A DNA stretch of 64,000 nt, from contig NZ_CP034539.1 of assembly GCF_003963535.1 (NCBI RefSeq), positions 6,200,001 to 6,264,000 of the forward strand, given 5' to 3'. Positions within the stretch are counted from its first letter, which is position 1; each line of letters opens with the position of its first letter. Shown here piece after piece: positions 1 to 7,644 of the stretch. The notes beneath the pieces are model-generated. The model ran no database searches, was not told the DNA's origin, and saw only the letters and a program-made list of their open reading frames with translations. Both the position numbers and the translations under genes were made by a program. Source of the stretch: Streptomyces cyaneochromogenes. GTDB lineage: Bacteria > Actinomycetota > Actinomycetes > Streptomycetales > Streptomycetaceae.

Positions 1-20
1 GCCCCTTCGGGCCGTTCAGG

Positions 21-56
21 GGACCTCACCGGGTCAACCCCAACCCGGTGAGGTCC
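21..56 (+). terminator. Rho-independent-type hairpin of an upstream gene
   Basis: A perfect 14-bp stem (21-34 pairs with 43-56) encloses an 8-nt loop and is followed by a short T-containing stretch. No coding region is visible around it, so it probably ends a gene lying left of the window. It insulates the sucC promoter region. Confidence 0.7.
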
Positions 57-127
57 TTGTCCTGTCGGTTCTCGATTCCTCACAGTCGGCACGCCGTGCC
101 AGAGATCTTTGCTGATCGCGGCATCAT

Positions 128-141
128 GTGACAGGTATCAC
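128..141. promoter_or_regulatory. Candidate Crp-like operator upstream of sucC
   Basis: The sequence fits GTGA-N6-TCAC exactly, the classical cAMP receptor protein site pattern, and lies about 180 bp upstream of sucC. Streptomyces carry a Crp that binds GTGA/TCAC-like sites; occupancy here is inference. A second, less regular GTGAC-N7-GTCAC repeat lies at 239-255. Confidence 0.4.
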
Positions 142-238
142 CGCTCAGGTGTGACCCTCGATTTAGGGGCCCTCCGCAACCAGCGATAACCTGCGAGACG
201 GACATGCCGCGCGCTCGGACACCGTGTGCGCCTCCCTT

Positions 239-255
239 GTGACAGCGGACGTCAC
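239..255. promoter_or_regulatory. GTGAC-N7-GTCAC inverted repeat before sucC
   Basis: Two 5-bp arms, GTGAC and GTCAC, are separated by 7 bp, 66 bp upstream of the sucC start. The odd spacer makes it a poorer Crp match than 128-141, but the two sites about 110 bp apart could act together. Confidence 0.25.
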
Positions 256-320
256 GTTGCCCTTCGCGGCACGCCCACGCATCCAACGAACCGCGAGATC
301 ACTGATAGGGACGGAAGCGC

Positions 321-1499
321 GTGGACCTGTTCGAGTACCAGGCGAGGGACCTCTTCGCCAAGCACGATGTACCGGTGCTGGCCGGTGAAGTCATCGACAC
401 GCCTGAGGCGGCCCGCGCAGCCACCGAGCGCCTCGGTGGCAAGTCTGTCGTCAAGGCCCAGGTGAAGGTCGGCGGCCGTGGCAAGGCTGGTGGCGTGAAG
501 CTCGCCGCCACCGCGGACGAGGCCGTGGAGCACGCCACCAACATCCTCGGCATGGACATCAAGGGCCACACGGTCCACAAGGTGATGATCGCCGAGACGG
601 CCCCGGAGATCCTGGAGGAGTACTACGTCTCCTTCCTCCTCGACCGTGCCAACCGCACCTTCCTCTCCATCGCCTCCGTCGAGGGCGGCATGGAGATCGA
701 GGAGGTGGCGGCCACCCGTCCGGAGGCCGTCGCCAAGACGCCGATCGACGCCAACGAGGGTGTGACCCCGCAGAAGGCGCGCGAGATCGTCGAGGCCGCC
801 AACTTCCCGGCCGAGGTCGCCGACAAGGTCGCGAACGTCCTGGTCACCCTGTGGAAGACCTTCATCGCCGAGGACGCGCTCCTCGTCGAGGTCAACCCGC
901 TGGCCAAGGTCGCCTCCGGCGACGTCATCGCCCTGGACGGCAAGGTCTCCCTGGACGAGAACGCCGAGTTCCGTCAGCCGGAGCACGAGGCCCTCCAGGA
1001 CAAGGACGCGGCCAACCCGCTCGAGGCCGCCGCCAAGGAGAAGAACCTCAACTACGTCAAGCTCGACGGTGAGGTCGGCATCATCGGCAACGGCGCGGGT
1101 CTCGTCATGAGCACCCTGGACGTCGTCGCGTACGCCGGTGAGAACCACGGTGGCGTCAAGCCCGCCAACTTCCTCGACATCGGCGGTGGCGCCTCCGCCG
1201 CCGTCATGGCGAACGGCCTGGAGATCATCCTCGGCGACCCGGACGTCAAGTCCGTGTTCGTCAACGTCTTCGGCGGCATCACCGCCTGCGACGAGGTCGC
1301 CAACGGCATCGTCCAGGCACTGAAGCTCCTGGAGGACCGCGGCGAGGACGTCACCAAGCCGCTGGTCGTGCGTCTGGACGGCAACAACGCCGAGCTGGGT
1401 CGTCAGATCCTCTCCGACGCCAACCACCCGCTCGTGCAGCGCGTGGACACCATGGACGGCGCGGCCGACAAGGCCGCCGAGCTCGCGGCTGCGAAGTAA
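321..1499 (+). CDS. sucC: Succinyl-CoA synthetase, ADP-forming, beta subunit
   Basis: SucC joins with SucD to interconvert succinyl-CoA and succinate with nucleotide phosphorylation in the TCA cycle. The 392-residue protein has the usual family length. It begins with the typical MDLFEYQARDLF, has an N-terminal ATP-grasp fold (KAQVKVGGRGKAGGVK near 48-63) and a C-terminal CoA-ligase domain with GNGAGLVMSTLD and the FVNVFGGI motif. The GTG start is chosen because it gives the conserved N-terminus and has a purine-rich ribosome-binding site. sucD follows after 22 bp with its own ribosome-binding site, so the pair is an operon closed by the hairpin at 2432-2480. Two Crp-like inverted repeats lie upstream. 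Nothing in the protein is unusual. Confidence 0.97.
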   Translation: MDLFEYQARDLFAKHDVPVLAGEVIDTPEAARAATERLGGKSVVKAQVKVGGRGKAGGVKLAATADEAVEHATNILGMDIKGHTVHKVMIAETAPEILEEYYVSFLLDRANRTFLSIASVEGGMEIEEVAATRPEAVAKTPIDANEGVTPQKAREIVEAANFPAEVADKVANVLVTLWKTFIAEDALLVEVNPLAKVASGDVIALDGKVSLDENAEFRQPEHEALQDKDAANPLEAAAKEKNLNYVKLDGEVGIIGNGAGLVMSTLDVVAYAGENHGGVKPANFLDIGGGASAAVMANGLEIILGDPDVKSVFVNVFGGITACDEVANGIVQALKLLEDRGEDVTKPLVVRLDGNNAELGRQILSDANHPLVQRVDTMDGAADKAAELAAAK

Positions 1500-1521
1500 G
1501 GGAAGAGGGACTCAGACAGCC

Positions 1522-2406
1522 ATGGCTATCTTCCTCAACAAGGACTCCAAGGTCATCGTCCAGGGCATGACCGGTGCCACGGGCATGAAGCACACCAAGC
1601 TCATGCTGGCCGACGGCACGAACATCGTCGGTGGCGTGAACCCCCGCAAGGCGGGCACGTCGGTCGACATCGACGGCACCGAGATCCCGGTCTTCGGCAC
1701 CGTGGCCGAGGCCATGGAGAAGACGGGCGCGAACGTGTCCGTCCTCTTCGTGCCGCCGGCCTTCGCCAAGGCGGCCGTCGTCGAGGCCATCGACGCCGAG
1801 ATCCCGCTCGCGGTCGTCATCACCGAGGGCATCGCCGTCCACGACTCGGCCGCGTTCTACGCGTACGCCGTGTCGCAGGGCAACAAGACCCGGATCATCG
1901 GCCCGAACTGCCCCGGTCTCATCACCCCGGGTCAGTCGAACGCCGGCATCATCCCGGGCGACATCACCAAGCCGGGCCGCATCGGCCTGGTCTCGAAGTC
2001 CGGCACGCTGACGTACCAGATGATGTACGAGCTGCGTGACATCGGCTTCTCGTCGGCCGTCGGCATCGGTGGCGACCCGGTCATCGGCACCACGCACATC
2101 GACGCGCTGGCCGCCTTCGAGGCCGACCCCGACACCGACCTGATCGTCATGATCGGTGAGATCGGCGGCGACGCCGAGGAGCGGGCCGCGGCCTACATCC
2201 AGGAGAACGTGACCAAGCCGGTCGTCGGCTACGTCGCGGGCTTCACCGCGCCCGAGGGCAAGACCATGGGCCACGCCGGCGCCATCGTCTCCGGTTCGTC
2301 CGGCACCGCCCAGGCGAAGAAGGAGGCCCTGGAGGCCGCGGGCGTGAAGGTGGGCAAGACGCCGACCGAGACCGCCAAGCTGGCTCGCGAGATCCTGGGT
2401 GGCTGA
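1522..2406 (+). CDS. sucD: Succinyl-CoA synthetase, alpha subunit
   Basis: SucD binds CoA and carries the phosphorylated histidine used during the succinyl-CoA synthetase reaction. The 294-residue protein is normal in length. It starts with MAIFLNKDSKVIVQGMTG and contains the CoA-binding Rossmann fold (IIGPNCPGLI). Near the C-terminus, the GHAGAIVSG segment holds the active-site phosphohistidine. The ATG at 1522 follows a GGAAGAGGGA ribosome-binding site. The gene is the last of the sucCD operon; a strong hairpin with a T-run lies 26 bp downstream, between it and the convergent gene at 2496. Confidence 0.97.
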   Translation: MAIFLNKDSKVIVQGMTGATGMKHTKLMLADGTNIVGGVNPRKAGTSVDIDGTEIPVFGTVAEAMEKTGANVSVLFVPPAFAKAAVVEAIDAEIPLAVVITEGIAVHDSAAFYAYAVSQGNKTRIIGPNCPGLITPGQSNAGIIPGDITKPGRIGLVSKSGTLTYQMMYELRDIGFSSAVGIGGDPVIGTTHIDALAAFEADPDTDLIVMIGEIGGDAEERAAAYIQENVTKPVVGYVAGFTAPEGKTMGHAGAIVSGSSGTAQAKKEALEAAGVKVGKTPTETAKLAREILGG

Positions 2407-2431
2407 ACGCCGTAGTCACGGCATCTAGCCG

Positions 2432-2480
2432 AACGTCGGTGGGCCCGTTCCCTGCGTGGGGGCGGGCCTGTCGGCGTTTT
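2432..2480 (+). terminator. sucCD terminator
   Basis: A 16-bp stem (2432-2447 with 2463-2478), including four G-U pairs in RNA, is followed by TTTT. It sits directly after sucD and before the end of the convergent gene, as expected for an intrinsic terminator. Confidence 0.8.
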
Positions 2481-2495
2481 CCGGCGCTCCCCGGG

Positions 2496-3563
2496 TCACT
2501 GCTGCTGTGGTGCCAGGCGCTCGGGCCCGCTCTGCATCTGTGACCGCAACTTCGCCCGCAGCGCCAGCTCCGCCCCCGACAACGGCCCCGGCGCCACCCG
2601 AGGGGGCACCCCGCGCACCGTCGCCCCCGGCGGTACCGGTGGCTCGTAGTGGGTCGGGGCTGTTCGCAGCGTCAGGGCCGTCGTGCCGATGAGGGCCACG
2701 GTGAACGCGATCGCCGCGCGGGTCCAGAAGCGGGCCCGGCCTTCGCTGCCGTCGCGTACCGTCACCGGCTTGGCAGCGCGCAACCGCTCCGCGGAGGCCA
2801 GTTCGGCCAGGCGGCGGTGGAGTTCGGCGGGGTCGGACAGGGGCGGGAGGCGGTCGGCGACCGTGGCGCGCGCGTGGAGCAGGCGCCGCGCGGTGGCCGG
2901 AGTGCTCGCCTCCGACTCCGCCGCCGTTTCCGGCAGGTCGAGGCCGACACCGTCGTACAGGACAAGGGTGCGGCGCTGTGGCGGCGGGAGTTTGAGGAGT
3001 ACGTCGAGCAGGGCGCGGTCGGACGCGTCGGCCGGCGGGGGTTCGGGGTGCCGGTAGCGGGGGCGGAACCGGTGCCAGGGGGAGAGGGCGAAGTCGTACG
3101 CCGTCGCCCGCACCCAGCCTGCCGGGTCCCGGTCGCGTGCCACCTCCGGCCAGCGCTGCCAGGCGAGCTGGAAGGCCTGCTCGACCGATTCGCGGGCTAG
3201 TTCGCGACGCCCGGTGAGCAGGTACGTCTGCCGTACCAGGGCGGGGGCGCAGAAGGCGTAGAGCGCGTCGAAGGCCTGGGCGGGGGAGAGGGGGCGTTCG
3301 GGGGGCGGCTGCTGACGTTCCCTCACCTCGGGCTCTCCCGCCCATTTCTGAGCCGCCGTCTCTTCCATGAGGGAGCCGAGCAGTTGTGCGTACGCCTCTC
3401 GTCTTTGGCCGCGCGGTGTCGTACGTCCGTTCTCCCACGCGCGTACCGTCTCGCGGGTGACGCCCATCCGATCCGCGACCTGATCCTGCGTCAATGAACC
3501 GGCCTCGCGCAGGCGTCGGCGTTCGTCCGGCGGGGGAAGCGAGGCTGCGGATCGCTGTGTCAC
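2496..3563 (-). CDS. Xre-type HTH plus sigma-70-like membrane-anchored protein
   Basis: The 355-residue protein combines three modules. Residues 22-50 form an Xre helix-turn-helix (LTQDQVADRMGVTRETVRAWENG). Residues 95-170 resemble sigma-70 region 2 of SigE-type ECF factors (FDALYAFCAPALVRQTYLLTG, AFQLAWQRWP), and 183-240 a degenerate region 4 (LPPPQRRTLVLYDG). One membrane helix follows at about 280-300, with a short proline-rich tail. The GTG at 3563 gives the shortest credible N-terminus and has an AAAGGG ribosome-binding site; longer readings cross the AT-rich promoter. A role as a membrane-tethered transcription regulator is inference; degeneracy may mean it no longer acts as a sigma factor. 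It converges on sucD and diverges from the membrane protein gene at 3660. Confidence 0.75.
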   Translation of the reverse strand: MTQRSAASLPPPDERRRLREAGSLTQDQVADRMGVTRETVRAWENGRTTPRGQRREAYAQLLGSLMEETAAQKWAGEPEVRERQQPPPERPLSPAQAFDALYAFCAPALVRQTYLLTGRRELARESVEQAFQLAWQRWPEVARDRDPAGWVRATAYDFALSPWHRFRPRYRHPEPPPADASDRALLDVLLKLPPPQRRTLVLYDGVGLDLPETAAESEASTPATARRLLHARATVADRLPPLSDPAELHRRLAELASAERLRAAKPVTVRDGSEGRARFWTRAAIAFTVALIGTTALTLRTAPTHYEPPVPPGATVRGVPPRVAPGPLSGAELALRAKLRSQMQSGPERLAPQQQ

Positions 3564-3570
3564 AGGGCAC

Positions 3571-3606
3571 CCTTTCGTACGAAAAAGTACATAAACATAT
3601 ATTGAG
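3571..3606. promoter_or_regulatory. AT-rich divergent promoter island with TTCGTACGAA palindrome
   Basis: This stretch is unusually AT-rich for the chromosome and lies between the divergent genes starting at 3563 and 3660. It contains the 10-bp palindrome TTCGTACGAA (3574-3583) followed by an AT-rich ATAAACATATATTG tract. A similar CTCGTACGAATATAC tract occurs before purN near 6944-6960. Promoter function for one or both genes is inference. Confidence 0.45.
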
Positions 3607-3659
3607 CGACACTTCGGGGGTTCGCCTGTTACGCGGGAAAAGCGCGTGTCGTTGGGAGC

Positions 3660-5819
3660 ATGGCGGGCGTGATCGAGATGACCGCTCGCCGAATGACGCC
3701 GTCGTCCCCGCGCCCGCACACGCGCGGCCGAACACCCGGGCTGGCCGCCAGCCTGCTGAGCGGTGCGGTCGCGGCGGGGCTGGGGCTGGGCGGGCTCGCG
3801 GTGCTGGTGATGGTGCTGTGGGTCAGTTCGCCGTATCCGGACAGCGGGCCGGGAGGCGCGCTGCGCATCGCCGCCGTGCTGTGGCTGCTGGCGCACGGCG
3901 CCGAACTGGTCCGCGCCGACACACTCACCGGCGTCCCCGCGCCGGTCGGGGTCACACCCCTGCTGCTGTTCCTGCTGCCGGTGTGGCTGGTGCACCGGGC
4001 GGCGCGCGACGCGGCGGCGGACGAGGGCGACGGGACGCCGCTGGTGCCGGGACGTACGGCGTGGGCGGGTGTCGTGCTCGGGTACCTCGGGGTCGGCGCG
4101 GCCGCCGCGGCGTACGCGGCGGGGGGCGAGCTGCGGCCGGAGTGGGTCTGGACCGTGCTGTGGGTGCCGGTGGTCGTGACGGTCGCGGCGGGGGTGGGGG
4201 TGTGGACGGCGCTCGGGCGGCCGCCCGAGCTGGTGGAGCGTGTGCTGTTCGCGTTGCCGAGGCGGGTACGGCCGCTGGTGCCCGGGGTGGCGGCACGCGC
4301 CCGGCTCGGTGTCGCCGCGCGGGCCGCCGGGGCCGGGGCCGCGGTGCTCGTCGGGGGTGGGGCGGTGCTGGTGGGCGGCTCACTGGTGTGGCACGGCGGC
4401 GCGGCGCGGGAGTCCTTTCTGCAGCTGACGGAGGGATGGTCGGGACGGTTCGCGGTGCTGCTGCTGTGCGCGGCGCTCGTGCCGAACGCGGCGGTGTGGG
4501 CGGCGTCGTACGCCCTCGGGCCGGGGTTCGTGCTCGGCGCGGGGCATGTGGTGGGGCCGGTGTCGTCGGAGCCCGCGCCGCTGCTGCCGGCGTTTCCGCT
4601 GCTGGAGGCGGTGCCGGGGGCCGGGGCGGGCGGGTCGGAGCAGTGGGGGGTGGTGGCGGTGCCGGTGGTCGCGGGCGTGGTGGTGGGGTGGTTCGTGGGG
4701 AGGCTGGCGGTGTGGACGGAGGGCCGGTACGAGGACGGTGAGGCCGCTACGGAGCCGGGGGTTCGGACTCGGGGTGGGCGAGCGGCCGAAGGGGTGCGGA
4801 CCGGGGGCGCAGGCATGTCCGAAGGGGGCCGAACCTTCGAGGACGGCCGCTCCAGGGGCGGGCCGGCGTCTTCGACGGTCGGGTCCGCCCCCGGACAACT
4901 GTCTGCCGTGGTCTGGTCGACCGCGCGGACCGCCGGGGTCGCCGCGCAGGCCGCCGTGGTCTGCGGGGTCGTGTTCGCTGCGCTGGCCGCGCTGTCGGGC
5001 GGCCCGCTGGGGGTCGGGGCGCTCGCGCGGTTCGGGCCCGTGTGGTGGCAGGTGGGTGGGGCGACGCTGGGGTGGGTCCTGGTGGTGGCGGTTCCCGTCG
5101 CTGTGCTGGTGCGGGCGTGGCGGTGCCTGGCGGGGCGGAGCGTGGCGGCCGGTCACATGAGCGGGACGCAGGCGGGGCGGATCGCGAGGCCTCGGGTGGA
5201 GGCGTCGGAGGCGAGCGGCTCGGGTGCGGGTGGTTCCGGTGCGGGCGGCCCGGGTGGGGCGGGACCCGGTGCCGGCGGGCGCCGGTGGCGGGAGCGGCTT
5301 CCTCTGGTCGGCGGGTGGTTCTCGCGGGGTGCGGAGTCGGGTGCGGGCTCGGCCCCGAAATCGGGGGCGGGGCACTCGGTCTACGACCAGGAGGTGATGT
5401 TCACGGCGTTCACGGAGGACCAAGCCGTTCCGCAGCAGGGCACCGACCAGAGGGCTCGGTCCGCGGCGGACCGAAGGGACTCCTCACGCGGGATTCACGA
5501 CCGGATTCACGACCGGGGTGTCCCGTACGTGGAGTACGACCACGACACCACCTTCGAGCCGGACGGCTTCCTGTCCGACGCCCTACCACCGGAGCCGTCG
5601 CCCTCGCCAGGGCCCTGGCACGACGACGCCGCGCGTGCGGCACGCTGGGCGGCGATGAAGGAGGCGTCGGATCCGGCGGACACTCCCAGGGACTCGGCAG
5701 CACCCCCGGACGCCTCTGCGAACCCGGGATCGCCTGAAGCCCCAGCGCATCCGGAGTCGCCTGAAGCCCCGCAGACCCCGGACTCACCCGACGCCCCGGA
5801 GGGCACGGCATCGCAGTGA
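3660..5819 (+). CDS. DUF6350-type multi-pass integral membrane protein
   Basis: The 719-residue protein has roughly ten hydrophobic helices over residues 20-480 (for example LSGAVAAGLGLGGLAVLVMV and PLLLFLLPVWLVH). A long hydrophilic, proline/glutamate-rich cytoplasmic-looking tail follows, ending in repeats of the PESPEAP/PDSPDAPE kind. This layout matches the actinobacterial DUF6350 family found beside sucCD and purNH; its biochemical role is not known. A transport or envelope role is possible but unsupported. The ATG at 3660 is used; an ATG at 3681 is an alternative. A linker at about 365-420 is unusually rich in Gly, Arg and Ser. Confidence 0.8.
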   Translation: MAGVIEMTARRMTPSSPRPHTRGRTPGLAASLLSGAVAAGLGLGGLAVLVMVLWVSSPYPDSGPGGALRIAAVLWLLAHGAELVRADTLTGVPAPVGVTPLLLFLLPVWLVHRAARDAAADEGDGTPLVPGRTAWAGVVLGYLGVGAAAAAYAAGGELRPEWVWTVLWVPVVVTVAAGVGVWTALGRPPELVERVLFALPRRVRPLVPGVAARARLGVAARAAGAGAAVLVGGGAVLVGGSLVWHGGAARESFLQLTEGWSGRFAVLLLCAALVPNAAVWAASYALGPGFVLGAGHVVGPVSSEPAPLLPAFPLLEAVPGAGAGGSEQWGVVAVPVVAGVVVGWFVGRLAVWTEGRYEDGEAATEPGVRTRGGRAAEGVRTGGAGMSEGGRTFEDGRSRGGPASSTVGSAPGQLSAVVWSTARTAGVAAQAAVVCGVVFAALAALSGGPLGVGALARFGPVWWQVGGATLGWVLVVAVPVAVLVRAWRCLAGRSVAAGHMSGTQAGRIARPRVEASEASGSGAGGSGAGGPGGAGPGAGGRRWRERLPLVGGWFSRGAESGAGSAPKSGAGHSVYDQEVMFTAFTEDQAVPQQGTDQRARSAADRRDSSRGIHDRIHDRGVPYVEYDHDTTFEPDGFLSDALPPEPSPSPGPWHDDAARAARWAAMKEASDPADTPRDSAAPPDASANPGSPEAPAHPESPEAPQTPDSPDAPEGTASQ

Positions 5820-5859
5820 CCGCCGCGACACCCGCCAGGGCTGCCGCACCGTCCCTCGA

Positions 5860-5945
5860 CTCAGTCCGCGTTGCCCGGACTCAGTCAGTGTTCCTCGGGC
5901 TCAGTCCGCGCCCGCGTTCCTCGGACTCAGTCCGTGTTCCCCAGA
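5860..5945 (-). repeat. Four imperfect ~20-bp tandem repeats containing the stop codon
   Basis: Read on the minus strand, four imperfect copies of a ~20-bp unit close to TCCGAGGAACACGGACTGA run from the last codons of the gene ending at 5927 into the intergenic gap. The first copy supplies the actual TGA. Copies differ by small substitutions and a 6-bp insertion. GGACTCAGTCC is itself palindromic, so a structured 3' end is possible. Confidence 0.7.
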
Positions 5946-6733
5946 ACCCCGCGCAGCTCCTCGGGCAGCAGCTCGTTGCACGACTGCTTCGCCTCGTTGG
6001 TCAGCGCGTCGCTCGTGCACGTGTAGTAATCGCTGTAGACCACCTGCGCCGCGAACCCGGCGGCCACCACCGCGATCGCGAGGGACGCCGTGACCAGCCC
6101 GCTCACCGCGGCCGTCGTCTGGGGGCGGCCGGTGGGCTGGGGGGCCGGGTTGTCCGGGTCGGGGGTGCGGGGCTTGGCGCGGAGGCTGCTGACGCCCCAG
6201 TACAGGGCCAGCGCACCGAGCAGCAGGGCCACGTACGGCCAGCTGAACAGGGCGAAGAAGAAGGCCCACATGCCGGAGAGCAGCGCGTACCGCGCTCGGC
6301 GCTGGGTCGGGTCGGTGGGGTCCCAGCGCATGCTGGCGCCGGGGCCACCGCCGCCGGGGCCGGGGCCGTCCTGGCCGCCGCGGGGCCGGTCGCCGAAGCC
6401 GTCGTGGGAGCGGCCCGGCTGGCGGTCGCTCCACTGGTTGCCCCATGGCGAGTTCTCCTCGCCCGATCCCCGCGAGCCGTCCTCGCCCGATCCCCGCGAG
6501 CCGTCCTCGCCCGAGGAGCGGCGCGGCCGCCACGGGCGGTCCGGCGTGCCCTCCGGCGGCGGCGCGAAGGGGTTGTCGTCCTGGGCGCCGTTGCGCTGTT
6601 CGTCGCCGGACTTCTTGTCCGAGGGCGCGTCGGGAGGCGAGGTGGGCCGCTCTCGCAGCAGGACGGCGCCACGCTTCCCTCCCTGCGCGGACTGCCGAGG
6701 GAGTGTGAGGAGTCGCAGGCTGCGGTCCGACAT
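5927..6733 (-). CDS. Putative membrane protein with disordered N-terminus
   Basis: The 268-residue protein has a hydrophilic, low-complexity first half with a triplicated GEDGSRGS motif near 75-95 and Gly/Pro-rich stretches. It then has two or three membrane helices (FFFALFSWPYVALLLGALALYWG and a second near 210-235) and a short C-terminal segment with two cysteines (YYTCTSD, KQSCNELL). It resembles DUF4190-like small membrane proteins of actinobacteria, but no function can be assigned. ATG 6733 is chosen for its AAGGGGAAG ribosome-binding site. A 13-codon reading frame (6731-6772) overlaps the start as TGATG and may couple translation. The 3' end lies in a tandem repeat. Confidence 0.7.
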   Translation of the reverse strand: MSDRSLRLLTLPRQSAQGGKRGAVLLRERPTSPPDAPSDKKSGDEQRNGAQDDNPFAPPPEGTPDRPWRPRRSSGEDGSRGSGEDGSRGSGEENSPWGNQWSDRQPGRSHDGFGDRPRGGQDGPGPGGGGPGASMRWDPTDPTQRRARYALLSGMWAFFFALFSWPYVALLLGALALYWGVSSLRAKPRTPDPDNPAPQPTGRPQTTAAVSGLVTASLAIAVVAAGFAAQVVYSDYYTCTSDALTNEAKQSCNELLPEELRGVLGNTD

Positions 6734-6772
6734 CAAGTGAGCGTCTTCCCCTTGGTGAACGACTGATCCGAC
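6731..6772 (-). other. Possible 13-codon upstream ORF
   Basis: An ATG at 6772 opens a 13-codon frame (MSDQSFTKGKTLT) whose TGA overlaps the ATG of the next gene as TGATG. Its first residues imitate those of the downstream protein (MSDRS). It could be a translational-coupling leader or the remnant of a duplicated start; chance is not excluded. Confidence 0.25.
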
Positions 6773-7005
6773 ATGAGCTGTCGCTTCGTGAACGCACCGC
6801 ACCACAACCGCGTTCCCGGTCCAGCTCCCCCAGACGCTACCTTCCGGCCACGCACCCGTCCCGTGGGGGCTGCCCGGTGTGCCGGTATCGTTGCTGACGG
6901 TCGGCTGCTTCGTAGACTTCCCCGTATCCCGGGGCGCGATGCACTCGTACGAATATACAAAGCATCGGCCGTACGTAGAACGCACCCCCGAGAAAGGGCC
7001 CCACC
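6734..7005. promoter_or_regulatory. Divergent promoter region of the membrane protein gene and purN
   Basis: About 270 bp separate the two divergent genes. The purN side contains an AT-rich CTCGTACGAATATACAAA tract (6946-6963) about 45 bp before the GTG. No riboswitch or clear PurR-type site was recognised. Confidence 0.4.
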
Positions 7006-7644
7006 GTGGCCGCCAAGCCCGTGGCCGAGCGTGCCAAGCGCCTCGTCGTTCTGGTCTCCGGATCCGGCACCAATCTGCAGGCGCTCCTCGACGAGATCGC
7101 CGCCGTCGGCCGCGAGGCGTACGGGGCCGAGATCGTGGCCGTCGGCGCCGACCGCGAGAACATCGAGGGGCTGGCGCGGGCCGAGCGCGCCGGGCTGCCG
7201 ACCTTCGTGTGCAGAGTCAAGGACTACGGCAGCCGGGAGGAGTGGGACGCGGCGCTCACGGAGGCCGTCACCGCCCACGATCCTGACCTCGTCGTCTCCG
7301 CCGGGTTCATGAAGATCGTCGGCAAGGAGTTCCTCGCCCGCTACGGCGGGCGGTTCGTGAACACCCACCCGGCCCTGCTCCCCAGTTTTCCCGGCGCCCA
7401 CGGCGTCCGCGACGCCCTCGCGTACGGCGCACGGGTCACCGGCTGCACCGTCCACTTCGTCGACGACGGCGTCGACACCGGACCGATCATCGCTCAGGGC
7501 GTGGTGGAGGTCCGGGACGAGGACGACGAGAGCGCTCTGCACGAGCGCATCAAGGAAGTCGAGCGAAGGCTGCTCGTCGAGGTCGTGGGGCGGCTCGCCC
7601 GCAACGGCTATCGGATTGAGGGACGAAAGGTAGTTATCCAGTGA
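7006..7644 (+). CDS. purN: Phosphoribosylglycinamide formyltransferase
   Basis: PurN transfers a formyl group from 10-formyltetrahydrofolate to GAR in de novo purine synthesis. The 212-residue protein has the normal length. It shows the N-terminal LVVLVSGSGTNLQALLD motif, the catalytic region FVNTHPALLPSFPGAHG (Asn and His) and the catalytic aspartate in VDDGVDTGPII. The GTG start follows a GAAAGGG ribosome-binding site. Its stop overlaps the purH GTG by four bases (GTGA), so the two are translationally coupled. Confidence 0.96.
   Translation: MAAKPVAERAKRLVVLVSGSGTNLQALLDEIAAVGREAYGAEIVAVGADRENIEGLARAERAGLPTFVCRVKDYGSREEWDAALTEAVTAHDPDLVVSAGFMKIVGKEFLARYGGRFVNTHPALLPSFPGAHGVRDALAYGARVTGCTVHFVDDGVDTGPIIAQGVVEVRDEDDESALHERIKEVERRLLVEVVGRLARNGYRIEGRKVVIQ

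Larger units (their letters stand above)
57..320 (+). promoter_or_regulatory. sucCD upstream region
   Basis: About 260 bp without a credible gene lies between the terminator and sucC. It holds a GGCACG/CGTGCC palindrome (88-100) and two GTGA...TCAC inverted repeats (128-141 and 239-255), listed separately. The ribosome-binding site is the GGGACGGAAG stretch just before the GTG at 321. No convincing -35/-10 pair was singled out. Confidence 0.5.

Noticed and set aside
252..1427. Long open frame opposite sucC
   Set aside because: It is a GC-driven shadow of sucC with poor amino-acid composition and no ribosome-binding site.
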